From assembly GCA_035532935.1 (NCBI GenBank), contig DATKQE010000090.1, positions 62,001 to 126,000 of the forward strand: a DNA stretch of 64,000 nt, in the 5' to 3' direction. Each line of letters begins with the position of its first letter. Positions within the stretch are counted from its first letter, which is position 1. Shown one piece after another: positions 17,673 through 27,105 of the stretch. Origin of the DNA: DATJLY01 sp035532935. GTDB lineage: Bacteria; Pseudomonadota; Alphaproteobacteria; ATCC43930; CGMCC-115725. The position numbers were made by a program, and so were the translations under genes. The notes below the pieces were generated by a model that saw only the letters and a program-made list of their open reading frames with translations, had not been told where the DNA came from and ran no database searches.

Positions 17673-18536
17673 CTAGACCCGCCAGGCGATCGGGCTCGAG
17701 CCTGCCCAGAGCGTCATCAGGAATTGTACCGCCGCCGCGGCAAGCAGCCCGTCGAGGCGATCGAGCAGCCCGCCATGGCCGGGAATGAGGCCGCTTGAGT
17801 CCTTGACGCCGAATCTCCGCTTGGCCAGCGATTCGGCAAGATCGCCCAATTGCGCGGCCAAGCCCAGGACGATGCCGGCCGGCACAAGAATTGCCGCCGT
17901 GCCATCGGACAGGATCGCCGCCGCCCCGCCGACCGCGGCCGCCGCGGCGACGCCGCCTACCGATCCGGCCCACGTCTTGTTGGGCGACAGGCGTGGGGCG
18001 AGGCGCGGTCCCCCGAAGCGACGCCCGGCGAGAAACGCACCGGTGTCGCTGGCCCAGACCGTGGCGAAAAGCCACAGGATCGTGCCGCGCCCCGCGGCGG
18101 GGTCGGCGGCGAGCCGGAGACAGGCGAGGCATGGCAGCACGATCGCGACGGTGCCGAGCGCCGCCCAGCCGGGCGCCCGCGCGCCCGCGCCGCGTGCCGC
18201 GATCCACACCGCGGCGGCGCCCACCGCCGCAAGACCCAGCGCCGCCCTCGGGCTGCCGACCACCGCCACGAGGATTGGCGCCGACGTCGCCAGCACCGTG
18301 AGTGCGGTGATCGGCAAGGCGGCGCTGCTCGTAAGCCGCGCCCACTCCCAGCCCATGCCGGCCGCGGCGGCGAGAACGAGCACGGCCAAATACGGCCCGC
18401 CGAGCCATGCGGCCGCCAGCGCCAGCGGCGCCAGCACCGCAGCGGAGGCCAGTCTCAGCCGGACGTCACCGCGGTCAACGCGTGCCAACGGATGCGCCGT
18501 AGCGACGCTCGCGGCCGTGATAGTCGCGCAAGGCAT
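17673..18536 (-). CDS. cdsA: Phosphatidate cytidylyltransferase
   Basis: This polytopic inner-membrane enzyme makes CDP-diacylglycerol from phosphatidate and CTP. The C-terminal signature is clear: LSPNKTWAGSVGG and later SSGLIPGHGGLLDRLD, with conserved Asp residues. Homology begins at about LRLASAAVLAP, near 18460, but no ATG, GTG or TTG lies in frame exactly there. ATG 18536 inside uppS and GTG 18437 inside the first helix are the nearest; the former is given because it keeps the conserved helix. A CTG start near 18458 is another option. Confidence 0.85.
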   Translation of the reverse strand: MPCATITAASVATAHPLARVDRGDVRLRLASAAVLAPLALAAAWLGGPYLAVLVLAAAAGMGWEWARLTSSAALPITALTVLATSAPILVAVVGSPRAALGLAAVGAAAVWIAARGAGARAPGWAALGTVAIVLPCLACLRLAADPAAGRGTILWLFATVWASDTGAFLAGRRFGGPRLAPRLSPNKTWAGSVGGVAAAAAVGGAAAILSDGTAAILVPAGIVLGLAAQLGDLAESLAKRRFGVKDSSGLIPGHGGLLDRLDGLLAAAAVQFLMTLWAGSSPIAWRV

Positions 18537-19218
18537 GCTCGAGATCGGCCTTGTCGAAATCGGGCCAAAGCGTGGCGGTGAAGACCAGCTCCGCATAGGC
18601 GCTTTGCCACAGCAGGAAATTGCTGATCCGCTGCTCGCCGCTGGTGCGGATAACGAGATCGGGGTCGGGAATGCCCGCGGTGAAGAGAAAGCGGCCGCAG
18701 CACGCCTCGTCGATCGCATCCACGGCTAGCCGCCCCGCGGCGACCTCCTCGGCGATGCGCCGCGCGGCAAGGGCGATCTCGGCGCGCGCGCCATAGGACA
18801 GCGCGATCGCCAGGTTGAGCCGCGTGTTCGCGCGCGTCAGCGCCTCGGCATTGACGATCAGCGTGACGATGTCGGCGGGCAGGCGCGTGCGATCGCCAAT
18901 CACCCGAAAGCACACGCCTTTCTCGTGCAGCGCGGCGACTTCACCGCGCAGGTAATGGCGCAGCAGGCCCATGAGATCGCTGATCTCGTTGGCCGGCCGC
19001 TTCCAGTTCTCCGACGAGAAGCCAAAGAGCGTGAGATAGCGAATGCCGAGCTCGGTCGCCGCAGTGACGGTGCGCCGCACCGATTCGGCGCCGCGGCGAT
19101 GGCCGGCGATGCGCGGCAGGCCGCGCGATTTCGCCCACCTGCCATTGCCGTCCATGATGATGGCGACATGCTGTGGCGGTTCCGGCGCCGCGGAATGGGA
19201 AGGATTCTGCATAGTCAA
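18475..19218 (-). CDS. uppS: Undecaprenyl diphosphate synthase (cis-prenyltransferase)
   Basis: This 247-residue enzyme makes the C55 lipid carrier for cell-wall synthesis. The catalytic motif IIMDGNGRWAK holds Asp23. Further family motifs are FGFSSENWKRP and the C-terminal DLVIRTSGEQRISNFLLWQSAYAE segment. Its start overlaps the frr stop by four bases, so the pair is coupled. Confidence 0.96.
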   Translation of the reverse strand: MTMQNPSHSAAPEPPQHVAIIMDGNGRWAKSRGLPRIAGHRRGAESVRRTVTAATELGIRYLTLFGFSSENWKRPANEISDLMGLLRHYLRGEVAALHEKGVCFRVIGDRTRLPADIVTLIVNAEALTRANTRLNLAIALSYGARAEIALAARRIAEEVAAGRLAVDAIDEACCGRFLFTAGIPDPDLVIRTSGEQRISNFLLWQSAYAELVFTATLWPDFDKADLEHALRDYHGRERRYGASVGTR

Positions 19219-19775
19219 ACCTGAAGAATCTCCTTGTCCTTCTGCGCAAGCATGTCGTCGATATGCTTGATCGTCTGGTCGGTGAGCGTCTGTATTTCAT
19301 GCTGCAGCTTGCGGTGAAGGTCCTGGCTGATCTCGCCGTCCTTCTCCTTGCGCTTCAGCCCGTCGAGCCCGTCACGGCGCACGTTGCGCACCGACACGCG
19401 CGCCGCCTCGGCGTATTTGGCGGAAACGCGGGTAAGCTCGCGGCGCCGCTCCTCGGTGAGGTCGGGAATCGGCACGCGGATCACTTGGCCCTCGGTCTGC
19501 GGATTGAGGCCGAGCCCCGCCTCGCGGATCGCCCGGTCCGCCGCCTTGACCACGGCGCGATCCCAGATCTGAACCACGATGAGACGCGGTTCCGGGACGC
19601 TGACGGTGCCGACCTGGTTCAAGGGCATGGCGTTGCCGTAGGCCTCCACCATCACCGGCTCCAGCAGGGTGGCGGTCGCGCGCCCGGTGCGCAAGCCGCC
19701 GAATTCCTTGCGCAGCACGTCGACGGCACCCTCCATGCGGCGCCGCAGCTCCTTAACGAGCGGGTCTTCGTTCAT
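19215..19775 (-). CDS. frr: Ribosome recycling factor
   Basis: This 186-residue protein splits post-termination ribosomes with EF-G. The start at 19775 (MNEDPLVKELRRRMEGAV) overlaps the pyrH stop as ATGA. Typical segments are LRTGRATATLLEPVMVEAYG in domain I and PEPRLIVVQIWD in domain II. Length matches the family. Confidence 0.97.
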   Translation of the reverse strand: MNEDPLVKELRRRMEGAVDVLRKEFGGLRTGRATATLLEPVMVEAYGNAMPLNQVGTVSVPEPRLIVVQIWDRAVVKAADRAIREAGLGLNPQTEGQVIRVPIPDLTEERRRELTRVSAKYAEAARVSVRNVRRDGLDGLKRKEKDGEISQDLHRKLQHEIQTLTDQTIKHIDDMLAQKDKEILQV

Positions 19776-20509
19776 GGCGAACCCCTCTCCTCGGTGATCG
19801 CGGTGAAACGGCCCTTGCCGGCGATGACGGAGGCAAAAGCGCCGTGATCGTGGATGGAAAACACCAGGATGGGAATTCGGTTCTCGCGCGCCAGCGAGAC
19901 CGCCGCGGCATCCATGACCTTGAGGTCGCGCGATAGCACATCGAGATAGCTTAAATGCTCGTAGCGCTCGGCGTGGGGGTCGAGGGCGGGATCGGCGCTG
20001 TAGACGCCATCGACCTTGGTCGCCTTGAGGAGCGCCGCACACTCGGTCTCCGAGGCACGCAGCGCGGCGGCGGTGTCGGTCGAGAAGAACGGGTTGCCGG
20101 TGCCGGCCGCGAAGATCACCACGCGGCCCTTTTCCATATGGCGGATGGCGCGGCGCCGGATATAGGGCTCGCACACCGCCTGCATGCTGATGGCCGACTG
20201 GACGCGGGTGGGAACGCCGAGGCGCTCGAGCGCGCTCTGCATGGCGAGGGAATTAATGACCGTGGCCAGCATCCCCATGTAGTCGGCCGTGGCGCGCTCC
20301 ATGCCTGCCGAGGCGCCGGCCACGCCACGGAAGATGTTACCGCCGCCGATGACGATAGCGATCTGCACCCCGACGGCATGGACCGCCTCGATCTCGGCGG
20401 CAAGGCGAGCGGTGATCGTCGGATCGAGCCCGTAGGCCTGATCCCCCATCAGCGCCTCGCCCGAGAGCTTCAGGAGGACGCGGTGGTATTTGCGATCGGG
20501 TCGGGACAT
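19772..20509 (-). CDS. pyrH: Uridylate kinase
   Basis: This 245-residue amino-acid-kinase-fold enzyme phosphorylates UMP to UDP. The N-terminal KLSGEALMG and the IVIGGGNIFRGV loop are characteristic. The tsf-pyrH gap of 120 bases, without a clear terminator, suggests either read-through or a separate promoter. The stop overlaps frr by four bases. Confidence 0.97.
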   Translation of the reverse strand: MSRPDRKYHRVLLKLSGEALMGDQAYGLDPTITARLAAEIEAVHAVGVQIAIVIGGGNIFRGVAGASAGMERATADYMGMLATVINSLAMQSALERLGVPTRVQSAISMQAVCEPYIRRRAIRHMEKGRVVIFAAGTGNPFFSTDTAAALRASETECAALLKATKVDGVYSADPALDPHAERYEHLSYLDVLSRDLKVMDAAAVSLARENRIPILVFSIHDHGAFASVIAGKGRFTAITEERGSP

Positions 20510-20629
20510 CGGGATTACACGACGGCGCGTCGGACGCGATGCCGATCATATATCAATCGCCAGCCCCGCGTCTCGGACGGAACGAAACCGCCCCGTCCCG
20601 CGCCCCCGCCCGGCGATCCTGCCATTTCG

Positions 20630-21556
20630 TCAATGCTTGAGCTGTGCGGCGACTTCGGCGGCGAAATCCGTCGCGCCGCGGTCGATGCCCTCGCCCAGGG
20701 CAAAACGGACGAAACCGGCGATGCGAACGGGCGCGCCGAGTTCCTTGGCCGCCGCCTCCACCACCTTGGCGACACGGCTTTCGCCGTCGATCACGTAGAT
20801 CTGCTCGGTGAGCACGACTTCCTCGTAGAACTTCCGCAACCGACCCTCCACCATCTTGTCGATGATGGCGTCGGCCTTGCCGCTCGCGCGCGCCTGCTCG
20901 CGCAGCACGTTGCGCTCGCGCTCGAGCGCCGCGGAATCGACCGAGGCGATATCAAGATATTGTGGGTTGGCGGCGGCGACGTGCATGGCGAGCTGGCGCC
21001 CCACCGCGGCCAGCCGCTCGCCGTCCCCGGTCGATTCAAGCGCGACCACGACGCCGATCTTGCCGAGGCCCGGGGCGAGTGCGTTATGGACATAGGCGCA
21101 AGCGACGCCATTCTTGACCTGGAGCCGGCGGGCCCGGCGCAGCGACATGTTCTCGCCGATCCGGGCGATCATGTGGGTGAGCTCATCGCCGACGCTGCGG
21201 CCCGTCTCGGGAAACGGTGCCGCCTTCAACACCTCGATGTTGTCGCCCGTCTCGAGCGCCAGGCGCGCGACGGTACGCACGAAGTTCTGGAAGGCCTCGT
21301 TGCGGGCGACGAAATCGGTCTCGGCATTGACCTCGACGACGGCGCCGCACGACCCCGCGACGGCGGTGGCGACCAGCCCCTCGGCGGCGACTCGGCCAGC
21401 CTTCTTGGCCGCGGCGGCGAGGCCCTTCTTGCGCAGCCAGTCGACCGCGCCCTCGAGGTCGCCCGCGGTCTCGCTCAGCGCGCGCTTGCAGTCCATCATG
21501 CCGGCGCCGGTCTTCTCGCGCAGCTCCTTGACCAGCGTCGCGGTAATCTCGGCCAT
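20630..21556 (-). CDS. tsf: Elongation factor Ts
   Basis: This 308-residue protein is the guanine-nucleotide exchange factor for EF-Tu. The N-terminal UBA-like domain has VKELREKTGAGMMDCKRAL, and the core has the NAETDFVARN motif that contacts EF-Tu. It starts 15 bases after rpsB, the usual bicistronic pair. Confidence 0.97.
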   Translation of the reverse strand: MAEITATLVKELREKTGAGMMDCKRALSETAGDLEGAVDWLRKKGLAAAAKKAGRVAAEGLVATAVAGSCGAVVEVNAETDFVARNEAFQNFVRTVARLALETGDNIEVLKAAPFPETGRSVGDELTHMIARIGENMSLRRARRLQVKNGVACAYVHNALAPGLGKIGVVVALESTGDGERLAAVGRQLAMHVAAANPQYLDIASVDSAALERERNVLREQARASGKADAIIDKMVEGRLRKFYEEVVLTEQIYVIDGESRVAKVVEAAAKELGAPVRIAGFVRFALGEGIDRGATDFAAEVAAQLKH

Positions 21557-21571
21557 GTCTCGTCTCCTGCG

Positions 21572-22357
21572 TCAGGCGGTGGCGCGGTCCTCGGCGGCCT
21601 CGGCGGCGACCGGCGTCTCTTCCGGCAGTATCTGCTCCCGCGCCCCAAGATCGACGCCGGAAGCGGCCAGCTCGGCCTGAAGGCCATCGAGCACGGCTCC
21701 CGAGACGAGCTCGCAATAAAGATGGATCGCGCGCATCGCGTCATCGTTGCCGGGCACGGGATAGGCGATGCCGTCGGGCGATGAATTGCTGTCGAGGACG
21801 GCGACGACGGGAATCTTGAGCTTGTTCGCCTCTTGGACCGCGATCGCCTCCTTGTTGGTGTCGATGATGAAGAGGATGTCGGGAAGACCGCCCATCTCCT
21901 TGATGCCGCCGAGCGCGCGCTCGAGCTTGTCGCGATCGCGGGTGAGCTCGAGCAGCTCGCGCTTGGTCAGGCCGATCCCGGTCTGGTTCACACGCTCGTC
22001 GAGCTCGCGCAACCGCCTGATCGACTGCGAGATGGTCTTGAAATTGGTCAGCATGCCGCCGAGCCAGCGGTGGTTGACGAAATACTGGCCGCAGCGCTTG
22101 GCTGCATCGGAGACCGGCTCCTGTGCCTGGCGCTTGGTGCCGACGAACAGCACCCGCCCGCCGCCGGCCGCGACGTCACGCACCGCCTGGAGCGCGCGGT
22201 GGAGAAGCGGCACGGTCTGCTCCAGGTCGATAATGTGGATGCCGTTGCGGACCCCGAAGATGTACGGCGCCATCTCGGGGTTCCAGCGCCGCGTATGATG
22301 GCCGAAATGAACGCCCGCTTCGAGGAGCTGGCGCATGGTGAATGCCGGCATTGCCAT
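21572..22357 (-). CDS. rpsB: 30S ribosomal protein S2
   Basis: This 261-residue protein is a primary component of the 30S platform. The N-terminal MRQLLEAGVHFGHHTRRWNP and the FVGTKRQAQEPV region are typical. A short acidic tail (PEETPVAAEAAED) extends beyond the core. It is the first gene of the long minus-strand series, with a 160-base leader carrying a candidate promoter and a GCGACCCC/GGGGTTCGC stem-loop near 22410-22430. Confidence 0.97.
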   Translation of the reverse strand: MAMPAFTMRQLLEAGVHFGHHTRRWNPEMAPYIFGVRNGIHIIDLEQTVPLLHRALQAVRDVAAGGGRVLFVGTKRQAQEPVSDAAKRCGQYFVNHRWLGGMLTNFKTISQSIRRLRELDERVNQTGIGLTKRELLELTRDRDKLERALGGIKEMGGLPDILFIIDTNKEAIAVQEANKLKIPVVAVLDSNSSPDGIAYPVPGNDDAMRAIHLYCELVSGAVLDGLQAELAASGVDLGAREQILPEETPVAAEAAEDRATA

Positions 22358-22464
22358 GGTTCGATCCTTCTCCGGTTAAGCCGCCGCGGGGGTCATCGAG
22401 CGCATCGACACCGGAGCGAACCCCGAAAGGGGTCGCGTCCCCGCGTGAGGTTTGATAGGACCTC

Positions 22465-22493
22465 TTGATAGGCCGGCGCCGCGGCTTTGGCAA
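22465..22493 (-). promoter_or_regulatory. Candidate sigma-70 promoter for rpsB-tsf
   Basis: Read on the minus strand, TTGCCA (22493-22488) and TATCAA (22470-22465) are spaced by exactly 17 bases, between the end of parC and rpsB. A start site near 22458 would give an untranslated leader of about 100 bases with a GC-rich stem-loop, where S2 autoregulation often acts. The match to consensus is partial. Confidence 0.4.
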
Positions 22494-22518
22494 GGCAAAG
22501 CGGCGGGTCGGGCGCGCC

Positions 22519-24741
22519 TCAGCCGAAGCGGTTGCTGGCGGGAAAGCCGCGCGGCACCAGGCGGCCGCTGCCGGCGCGCGGACCGATCCAGGGATCGAGC
22601 GCGGTCTCGGTGCGGGTACGGCCTTCGCCCTGGCGCCAGGTGAGGCCGTCGGCACGGACAAAGACCTTCGCGTCCGCGAGCCCGCCGTCGTGATAGCGCT
22701 GCAGGATGACGCCGCGGCCGCGCGCCATCTCGGGCACTTCGCCGAGCGGGAACAGAAGGAGCTTGCGGTTCGCGCCCACCACCGCCACCGTATCGCCCTC
22801 GGCCGGGACACAGATGCATGCCGTGGCGCCCTCGCCGCAGGTCAGTACCTGCTTGCCGTTCCGCGTCTGCGCCAGCACCTCGTCCGTCGCGACGACAAAG
22901 CCGCGCCCGTCCGACGCCGCGACCAGCAGCTTCGTTCCCGGCAGGTAACGCAGCATCGCCACCACCTCCGCCTCCGCGCCGAGATCGACCATCAGGCGCA
23001 ATGGCTCGCCGTGGCCGCGCCCGCCCGGCAGCTTGTCGACGGCCAGCGTGTAAAACCGCCCATCGGTCGCGAACACGAGCAGCCGGTCGGTGGTTTCGGC
23101 GATGATGGCGAAGCGCGGCCCGTCGCCCTCCTTGTACTTGACGTCGCCGAGCGCAAGGTTGTGGCCCTTGGCGGCGCGGATCCATCCCTTCTCCGAACAC
23201 AGCACCGTCACCGGCTCGCGCTCGACCAGCGCCTCGACAGGCACCTGCACCGCTTCCGGCACGCCGCCGATCTCGGTGCGCCGGCGGCCCAGCGGCGCGT
23301 TCGCATATTCCTTGCGCAGATCGGCGATCTCGGCGGCGATCGCCTTCCACTGCCGCTTTTCGTCGGAGATGAGCTCCTGCAAGGTCTTGTCCTCGGCGGC
23401 GAGCGCTTCGAGTTCCTTGCGGATCGCGATCTCCTCGAGGCGGCGCAGCGCCCTCAGGCGCAGATTCAGGATCGCCTCGGCCTGGACCTCGCTGAGGCGC
23501 CAGCGCTTCATCATCCGCGCCTTGGGATCGTCGTCCTCGCGAATGACGCGGATGACCTCGTCGAGATTGAGATAGACGATCATCTGCCCGCGCAGGATCT
23601 CGCCGCGGCGCGCGATCTCGGCGACGCGGAAGCGCGAGCGCCGCTGCAGTACGTCGCGGCGATGGTCGAGAAATGCCTGCAGCGCGTCCTTGATCGACAT
23701 CAGTCGCGGCACACCGGTGGCATCGAGCACGTTGAGATTGAGCGGCACGCGCACCTCGAGCTCGGTCGCGCGGAAAAGGGATTCCATCAGCACGTCGGGA
23801 ACGGCATTGCGGGTCTTGGGCTCGAGCACCAGCCGCACCGCTTCGGTCGATTCATCGCGCACGTCGGCGAGGAGCGGCAGCTTGCGCTCCTCGAGCAGCT
23901 GGGCGATGCGTTCGATCAGCCGCGATTTCTGCACCTGATAGGGGATCTCGGTGACGACAACCTGGTAGAGCCCGTGCGCGAGCGGCTCCCGCTCCCAGCG
24001 CGCGCGCAGGCGGAAGCTGCCGCGGCCGGTGCGGTAGGCCTCGGCCACGGCATCGGCATCCTCGACCAGAATGCCGCCCGTGGGAAAATCCGGCCCCGGC
24101 AGCAGCGCGACGAGCTCACTCACGTCGCAGCGCGGCTTGCGCACGAGATGCGCCAGCGCGTCGCAGAGTTCGACGATGTTGTGCGGCGGAATGCTCGTCG
24201 CCATGCCGACGGCGATGCCGGTGGCGCCGTTGGCGAGGAGATTAGGGAAGCGCGCCGGCAGCACCAGCGGCTCCTCGTTCTCGCCGTCATAGGTGGCGCG
24301 GAAATCGACAGCGTTCTGGTCGAGCCCCTCCATCAGCGCTTCGGCGACGGCGGTGAGGCGGCTTTCGGTATAGCGCATCGCCGCTGCGTTATCGCCGTCG
24401 ATATTGCCGAAATTGCCCTGCCCGTCGACCAGCGGGTAACGCTGCGCGAAATCCTGGGCGAGGCGTACCAGCGCGTCATAGACCGCGACCTCGCCGTGGG
24501 GATGGAACTTGCCGATGACGTCGCCGACAACGCGCGCGCACTTCTTGTAGCCCGAGGCGGGATCGAGCTTGAGCTCCCGCATCGCATAAAGGAGACGGCG
24601 ATGGACCGGCTTGAGCCCGTCGCGCACGTCCGGCAGCGAGCGCGAAATGATGGTCGAGAGCGCATAGGAGAGATAGCGCTCTCCCAGCGCATCGGCGAAC
24701 CCGACATCGCGGATTTCGCCGGCGGTCGCTGATCTGCTCAT
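22519..24741 (-). CDS. parC: DNA topoisomerase IV subunit A
   Basis: This 740-residue enzyme subunit breaks and rejoins DNA to unlink daughter chromosomes. The catalytic Tyr124 lies in AAAMRYTESRL. The winged-helix region and a C-terminal domain of weak GyrA-type blades are present. It is ParC rather than GyrA by length and by the lack of a clear GyrA box. In the quinolone region, HPHGEVAVYD puts Val85 where E. coli ParC has Ser80, and Asp89 where it has Glu84. It lies 15 bases after recO. Confidence 0.93.
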   Translation of the reverse strand: MSRSATAGEIRDVGFADALGERYLSYALSTIISRSLPDVRDGLKPVHRRLLYAMRELKLDPASGYKKCARVVGDVIGKFHPHGEVAVYDALVRLAQDFAQRYPLVDGQGNFGNIDGDNAAAMRYTESRLTAVAEALMEGLDQNAVDFRATYDGENEEPLVLPARFPNLLANGATGIAVGMATSIPPHNIVELCDALAHLVRKPRCDVSELVALLPGPDFPTGGILVEDADAVAEAYRTGRGSFRLRARWEREPLAHGLYQVVVTEIPYQVQKSRLIERIAQLLEERKLPLLADVRDESTEAVRLVLEPKTRNAVPDVLMESLFRATELEVRVPLNLNVLDATGVPRLMSIKDALQAFLDHRRDVLQRRSRFRVAEIARRGEILRGQMIVYLNLDEVIRVIREDDDPKARMMKRWRLSEVQAEAILNLRLRALRRLEEIAIRKELEALAAEDKTLQELISDEKRQWKAIAAEIADLRKEYANAPLGRRRTEIGGVPEAVQVPVEALVEREPVTVLCSEKGWIRAAKGHNLALGDVKYKEGDGPRFAIIAETTDRLLVFATDGRFYTLAVDKLPGGRGHGEPLRLMVDLGAEAEVVAMLRYLPGTKLLVAASDGRGFVVATDEVLAQTRNGKQVLTCGEGATACICVPAEGDTVAVVGANRKLLLFPLGEVPEMARGRGVILQRYHDGGLADAKVFVRADGLTWRQGEGRTRTETALDPWIGPRAGSGRLVPRGFPASNRFG

Positions 24742-24756
24742 GAGAATCCGATGAAG

Positions 24757-25491
24757 CTATCTACCAGATATAGTAGCGAACTGGCGCCAAACGTCAACGA
24801 ATCGCAATCGCGCCGCCGGAAGCTTGCGGCCATGCGGGGCAAAAGCGCGCTGCTCGAGGAAGAAGCCGGTGAGGGCGAGCCCATCGAGCACATCCCCCGG
24901 CGCCGCCGTTTCGCCGCCGAGAAACGCCGGCAGCGCCAGCAGCCGATCGCGATAGGGCGCGCCGGCGGTGGCCGAGACCGCACGTCCTGTCCGCGGCGAG
25001 ACATAGGCGAGGTCTGCGGTCGCGCCGGTCGCGGCGCAGTGCGCGAGGTCGAGGCCGAAGCCCAGTTCGGCCAGCAGGTCCATCTCCCAGCCTACATAGG
25101 CGACGGCCCAGCCGGCATCGGCTTCGAGCGCCGCCAATAGCGCGATCAGACCGTGATAGGCGCGCGGATGCGGCTCGCGCTCGGGCAGCGCCGCATCGGC
25201 CAGCGCCGCCGCGGCGGCAAGACACGCGAGCCGCGCCGGTGCCGCGATCAGCGTCGCGGCCGCGCCATGGACGACCTCGCCCGCGAGCAGGCCCAGGTGT
25301 TCGGCAAGCCGCGCCGACCAAGTAACGAGCATGCGGTTGCCGATCTGATAGCCGACACGCGTCTTCGGCCGCTGCCCGCCGCGCACCAGCCCGGCATGGC
25401 GGCCGTGGCCCGGCGTGAGCACGTGGACGAGCAAGGCACTCTCGCCGTGCCGCCGGCTCGACAGCACGATCGCTTCGTCGCTCCAGCGCAT
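24757..25491 (-). CDS. recO: DNA repair protein RecO
   Basis: This 244-residue protein anneals DNA and loads RecA with RecR in gap repair. The N-terminal OB-fold starts MRWSDEAIVLSSRRHGESALLV, followed by a helical C-terminal domain with FLEQRAFAPHGRKLPAARLRF. No zinc-finger cysteines are seen, as in many alphaproteobacterial RecO proteins. It sits in the conserved rnc-era-recO order, 15 bases after era. Confidence 0.94.
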   Translation of the reverse strand: MRWSDEAIVLSSRRHGESALLVHVLTPGHGRHAGLVRGGQRPKTRVGYQIGNRMLVTWSARLAEHLGLLAGEVVHGAAATLIAAPARLACLAAAAALADAALPEREPHPRAYHGLIALLAALEADAGWAVAYVGWEMDLLAELGFGLDLAHCAATGATADLAYVSPRTGRAVSATAGAPYRDRLLALPAFLGGETAAPGDVLDGLALTGFFLEQRAFAPHGRKLPAARLRFVDVWRQFATISGR

Positions 25492-25506
25492 CGTCCCGCG
25501 CCGCCG

Positions 25507-26409
25507 TCAGCGCTCGAATTCGAGCCGCATCGCGGCATAGCGCTCGCGGTCGTCGGTCCAGCCGGCGGTGACACGGACATGGAGGAAGAGATGGACGCGG
25601 CGCTCCAGGAGCTGCTCGAGCGCGACGCGAGCGGCGGCGCCGATGCGCTTGATCTGCGCCCCGCCGCGGCCCAGGACGATCGGCTTGTGGCTCTCGCGTG
25701 CGACATGGATTGTCGCCGTGATCTTGACGCTGCCGTCGTCGCGCTCTTCCCAGGTATCGGTCTCGACCGTGATGGCGTAGGGCAGTTCCTGATCGAGCTG
25801 CCGGAACACCTGCTCGCGCACCAGTTCCGCAGCCAGCAGGCGGAGCGGCACGTCGGAGACCTGATCCTCGGGGAAGAGCCACGGTCCCGCCGGCACGATC
25901 GCCGCAAGATGCCGCACCAGATCCTCGACGCCGTCGCCCGTCAGGCTCGAGATCATGAACACGGCATCGAATATGCCGCGCTGCGCCAACTCGTCGGCCA
26001 GCGGCAGCAGGCTTTGGCGCGGCGCGCGGTCGATCTTGTTGAGGGCGAGAACGGCGCGCCGTCCCGCGCGGGCGAGCCCGTCGAGGATGCGCGTAGTATC
26101 GGCATCAAGGCCGGAAACGGCATCGACCAGAAGAAGGATCGCATCGGCATCCTGCGCCCCGGCCCAGGCCGCCGCGACCATGGCGCGGTCGAGCCGCCGC
26201 CGCGGCTCGAAAATACCGGGCGTGTCGACGAAGACGAGCTGAGCGGCGTCGCGCAAGGCAATGCCGAGCACGCGCGCCCGCGTCGTCTGCACCTTGGGCG
26301 ATACGATCGACACCTTGCTGCCAACGACGCGGTTGATGAGCGTCGATTTACCCGCATTGGGCGCGCCAATGACCGCGATGGTGCCGCAGCGCAGGGGAGC
26401 CATGCTCAT
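25507..26409 (-). CDS. era: GTPase Era
   Basis: This 300-residue GTPase acts in 16S rRNA maturation and 30S assembly. G1 is GAPNAGKST, G3 is DTPGIF and G4 is NKID. The C-terminal KH domain includes VLGRGGAQIKRIG. The start at 26409 (MSMAPLRCG) overlaps the rnc stop as ATGA; an ATG at 26403 is an alternative. Confidence 0.97.
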   Translation of the reverse strand: MSMAPLRCGTIAVIGAPNAGKSTLINRVVGSKVSIVSPKVQTTRARVLGIALRDAAQLVFVDTPGIFEPRRRLDRAMVAAAWAGAQDADAILLLVDAVSGLDADTTRILDGLARAGRRAVLALNKIDRAPRQSLLPLADELAQRGIFDAVFMISSLTGDGVEDLVRHLAAIVPAGPWLFPEDQVSDVPLRLLAAELVREQVFRQLDQELPYAITVETDTWEERDDGSVKITATIHVARESHKPIVLGRGGAQIKRIGAAARVALEQLLERRVHLFLHVRVTAGWTDDRERYAAMRLEFER

Positions 26410-27104
26410 GCCTTGGCGTCGAGCGCGGCCAGCGCCGCCGCCGCTGCCGCGGTTTCGGCGGCACGCTTGGAGGAGCCGGTGGCGGTGGCGGGCGCCAGGC
26501 CTTCGACGCTCACCGTCACCGTGAAGCGGCGGCGATGGGCCGGCCCCTCGGTGGCGACGGTGCGATAGGCCGGCAGCGGCAAGCCGCGCGCCTGTGCCCA
26601 TTCCTGGAGCGCGGTCTTGGGATCGCGCGGCGGCGCGCCGAGCGCAGCCAGCCGCGGCTCCCACCAGCGTTCGACGAAGTCGCGCGCGGCCTCGAGCCCG
26701 CCATCGAGAAAGAGCGCGGCGATCACCGCCTCGCACACATCGGCGAGAACGCTCGGATTGTGGCGCACCCCCGCCGCATCCTCGCCCGCCGAGACGATGA
26801 TGCGCGGCCCCAGCCCCAGCGCCAACGCCACCTCGGCCAAGGCCTCACGTCGCACCAGATGGGTATGGCGCCGCGTCAACTCGCCTTCGGCCTCGTTGGG
26901 AAAACGGCGCCACAGCAGGTCCGCCACGATCAGCCCCAGCACCCGGTCGCCCAGGAATTCGAGCCGCTCATAGCCGCGCCGCGGGCCGCCGCGCCGGCGC
27001 ACGGCGCTGCGATGGGTCAGCGCCTCGGTCAGCAACTCCGGGCGCGCGAAGCCGCGGTCGAGAAAGGGATCCAGCGCCGCCGGTGCCGCCGCCGTATCGT
27101 TCAT
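26406..27104 (-). CDS. rnc: Ribonuclease III
   Basis: This 232-residue double-strand-specific endoribonuclease processes rRNA and mRNA. The signature ERLEFLGDRVLGL contains the catalytic carboxylates, followed by a second acidic site and a C-terminal dsRNA-binding domain (about residues 160-230, ending AAAALAALDAKA). It begins one base after the lepB stop. Confidence 0.96.
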   Translation of the reverse strand: MNDTAAAPAALDPFLDRGFARPELLTEALTHRSAVRRRGGPRRGYERLEFLGDRVLGLIVADLLWRRFPNEAEGELTRRHTHLVRREALAEVALALGLGPRIIVSAGEDAAGVRHNPSVLADVCEAVIAALFLDGGLEAARDFVERWWEPRLAALGAPPRDPKTALQEWAQARGLPLPAYRTVATEGPAHRRRFTVTVSVEGLAPATATGSSKRAAETAAAAAALAALDAKA

Positions 27105-27105
27105 C

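Noticed and set aside
16443..18536. Possible fused or hidden dxr in the cdsA-rseP region
   Set aside because: No frame there shows reductoisomerase motifs, and the gap is only 96 bases.
22465..24732. 755-residue plus-strand frame opposite parC
   Set aside because: It is a codon-bias shadow of parC without a start context or known motif.
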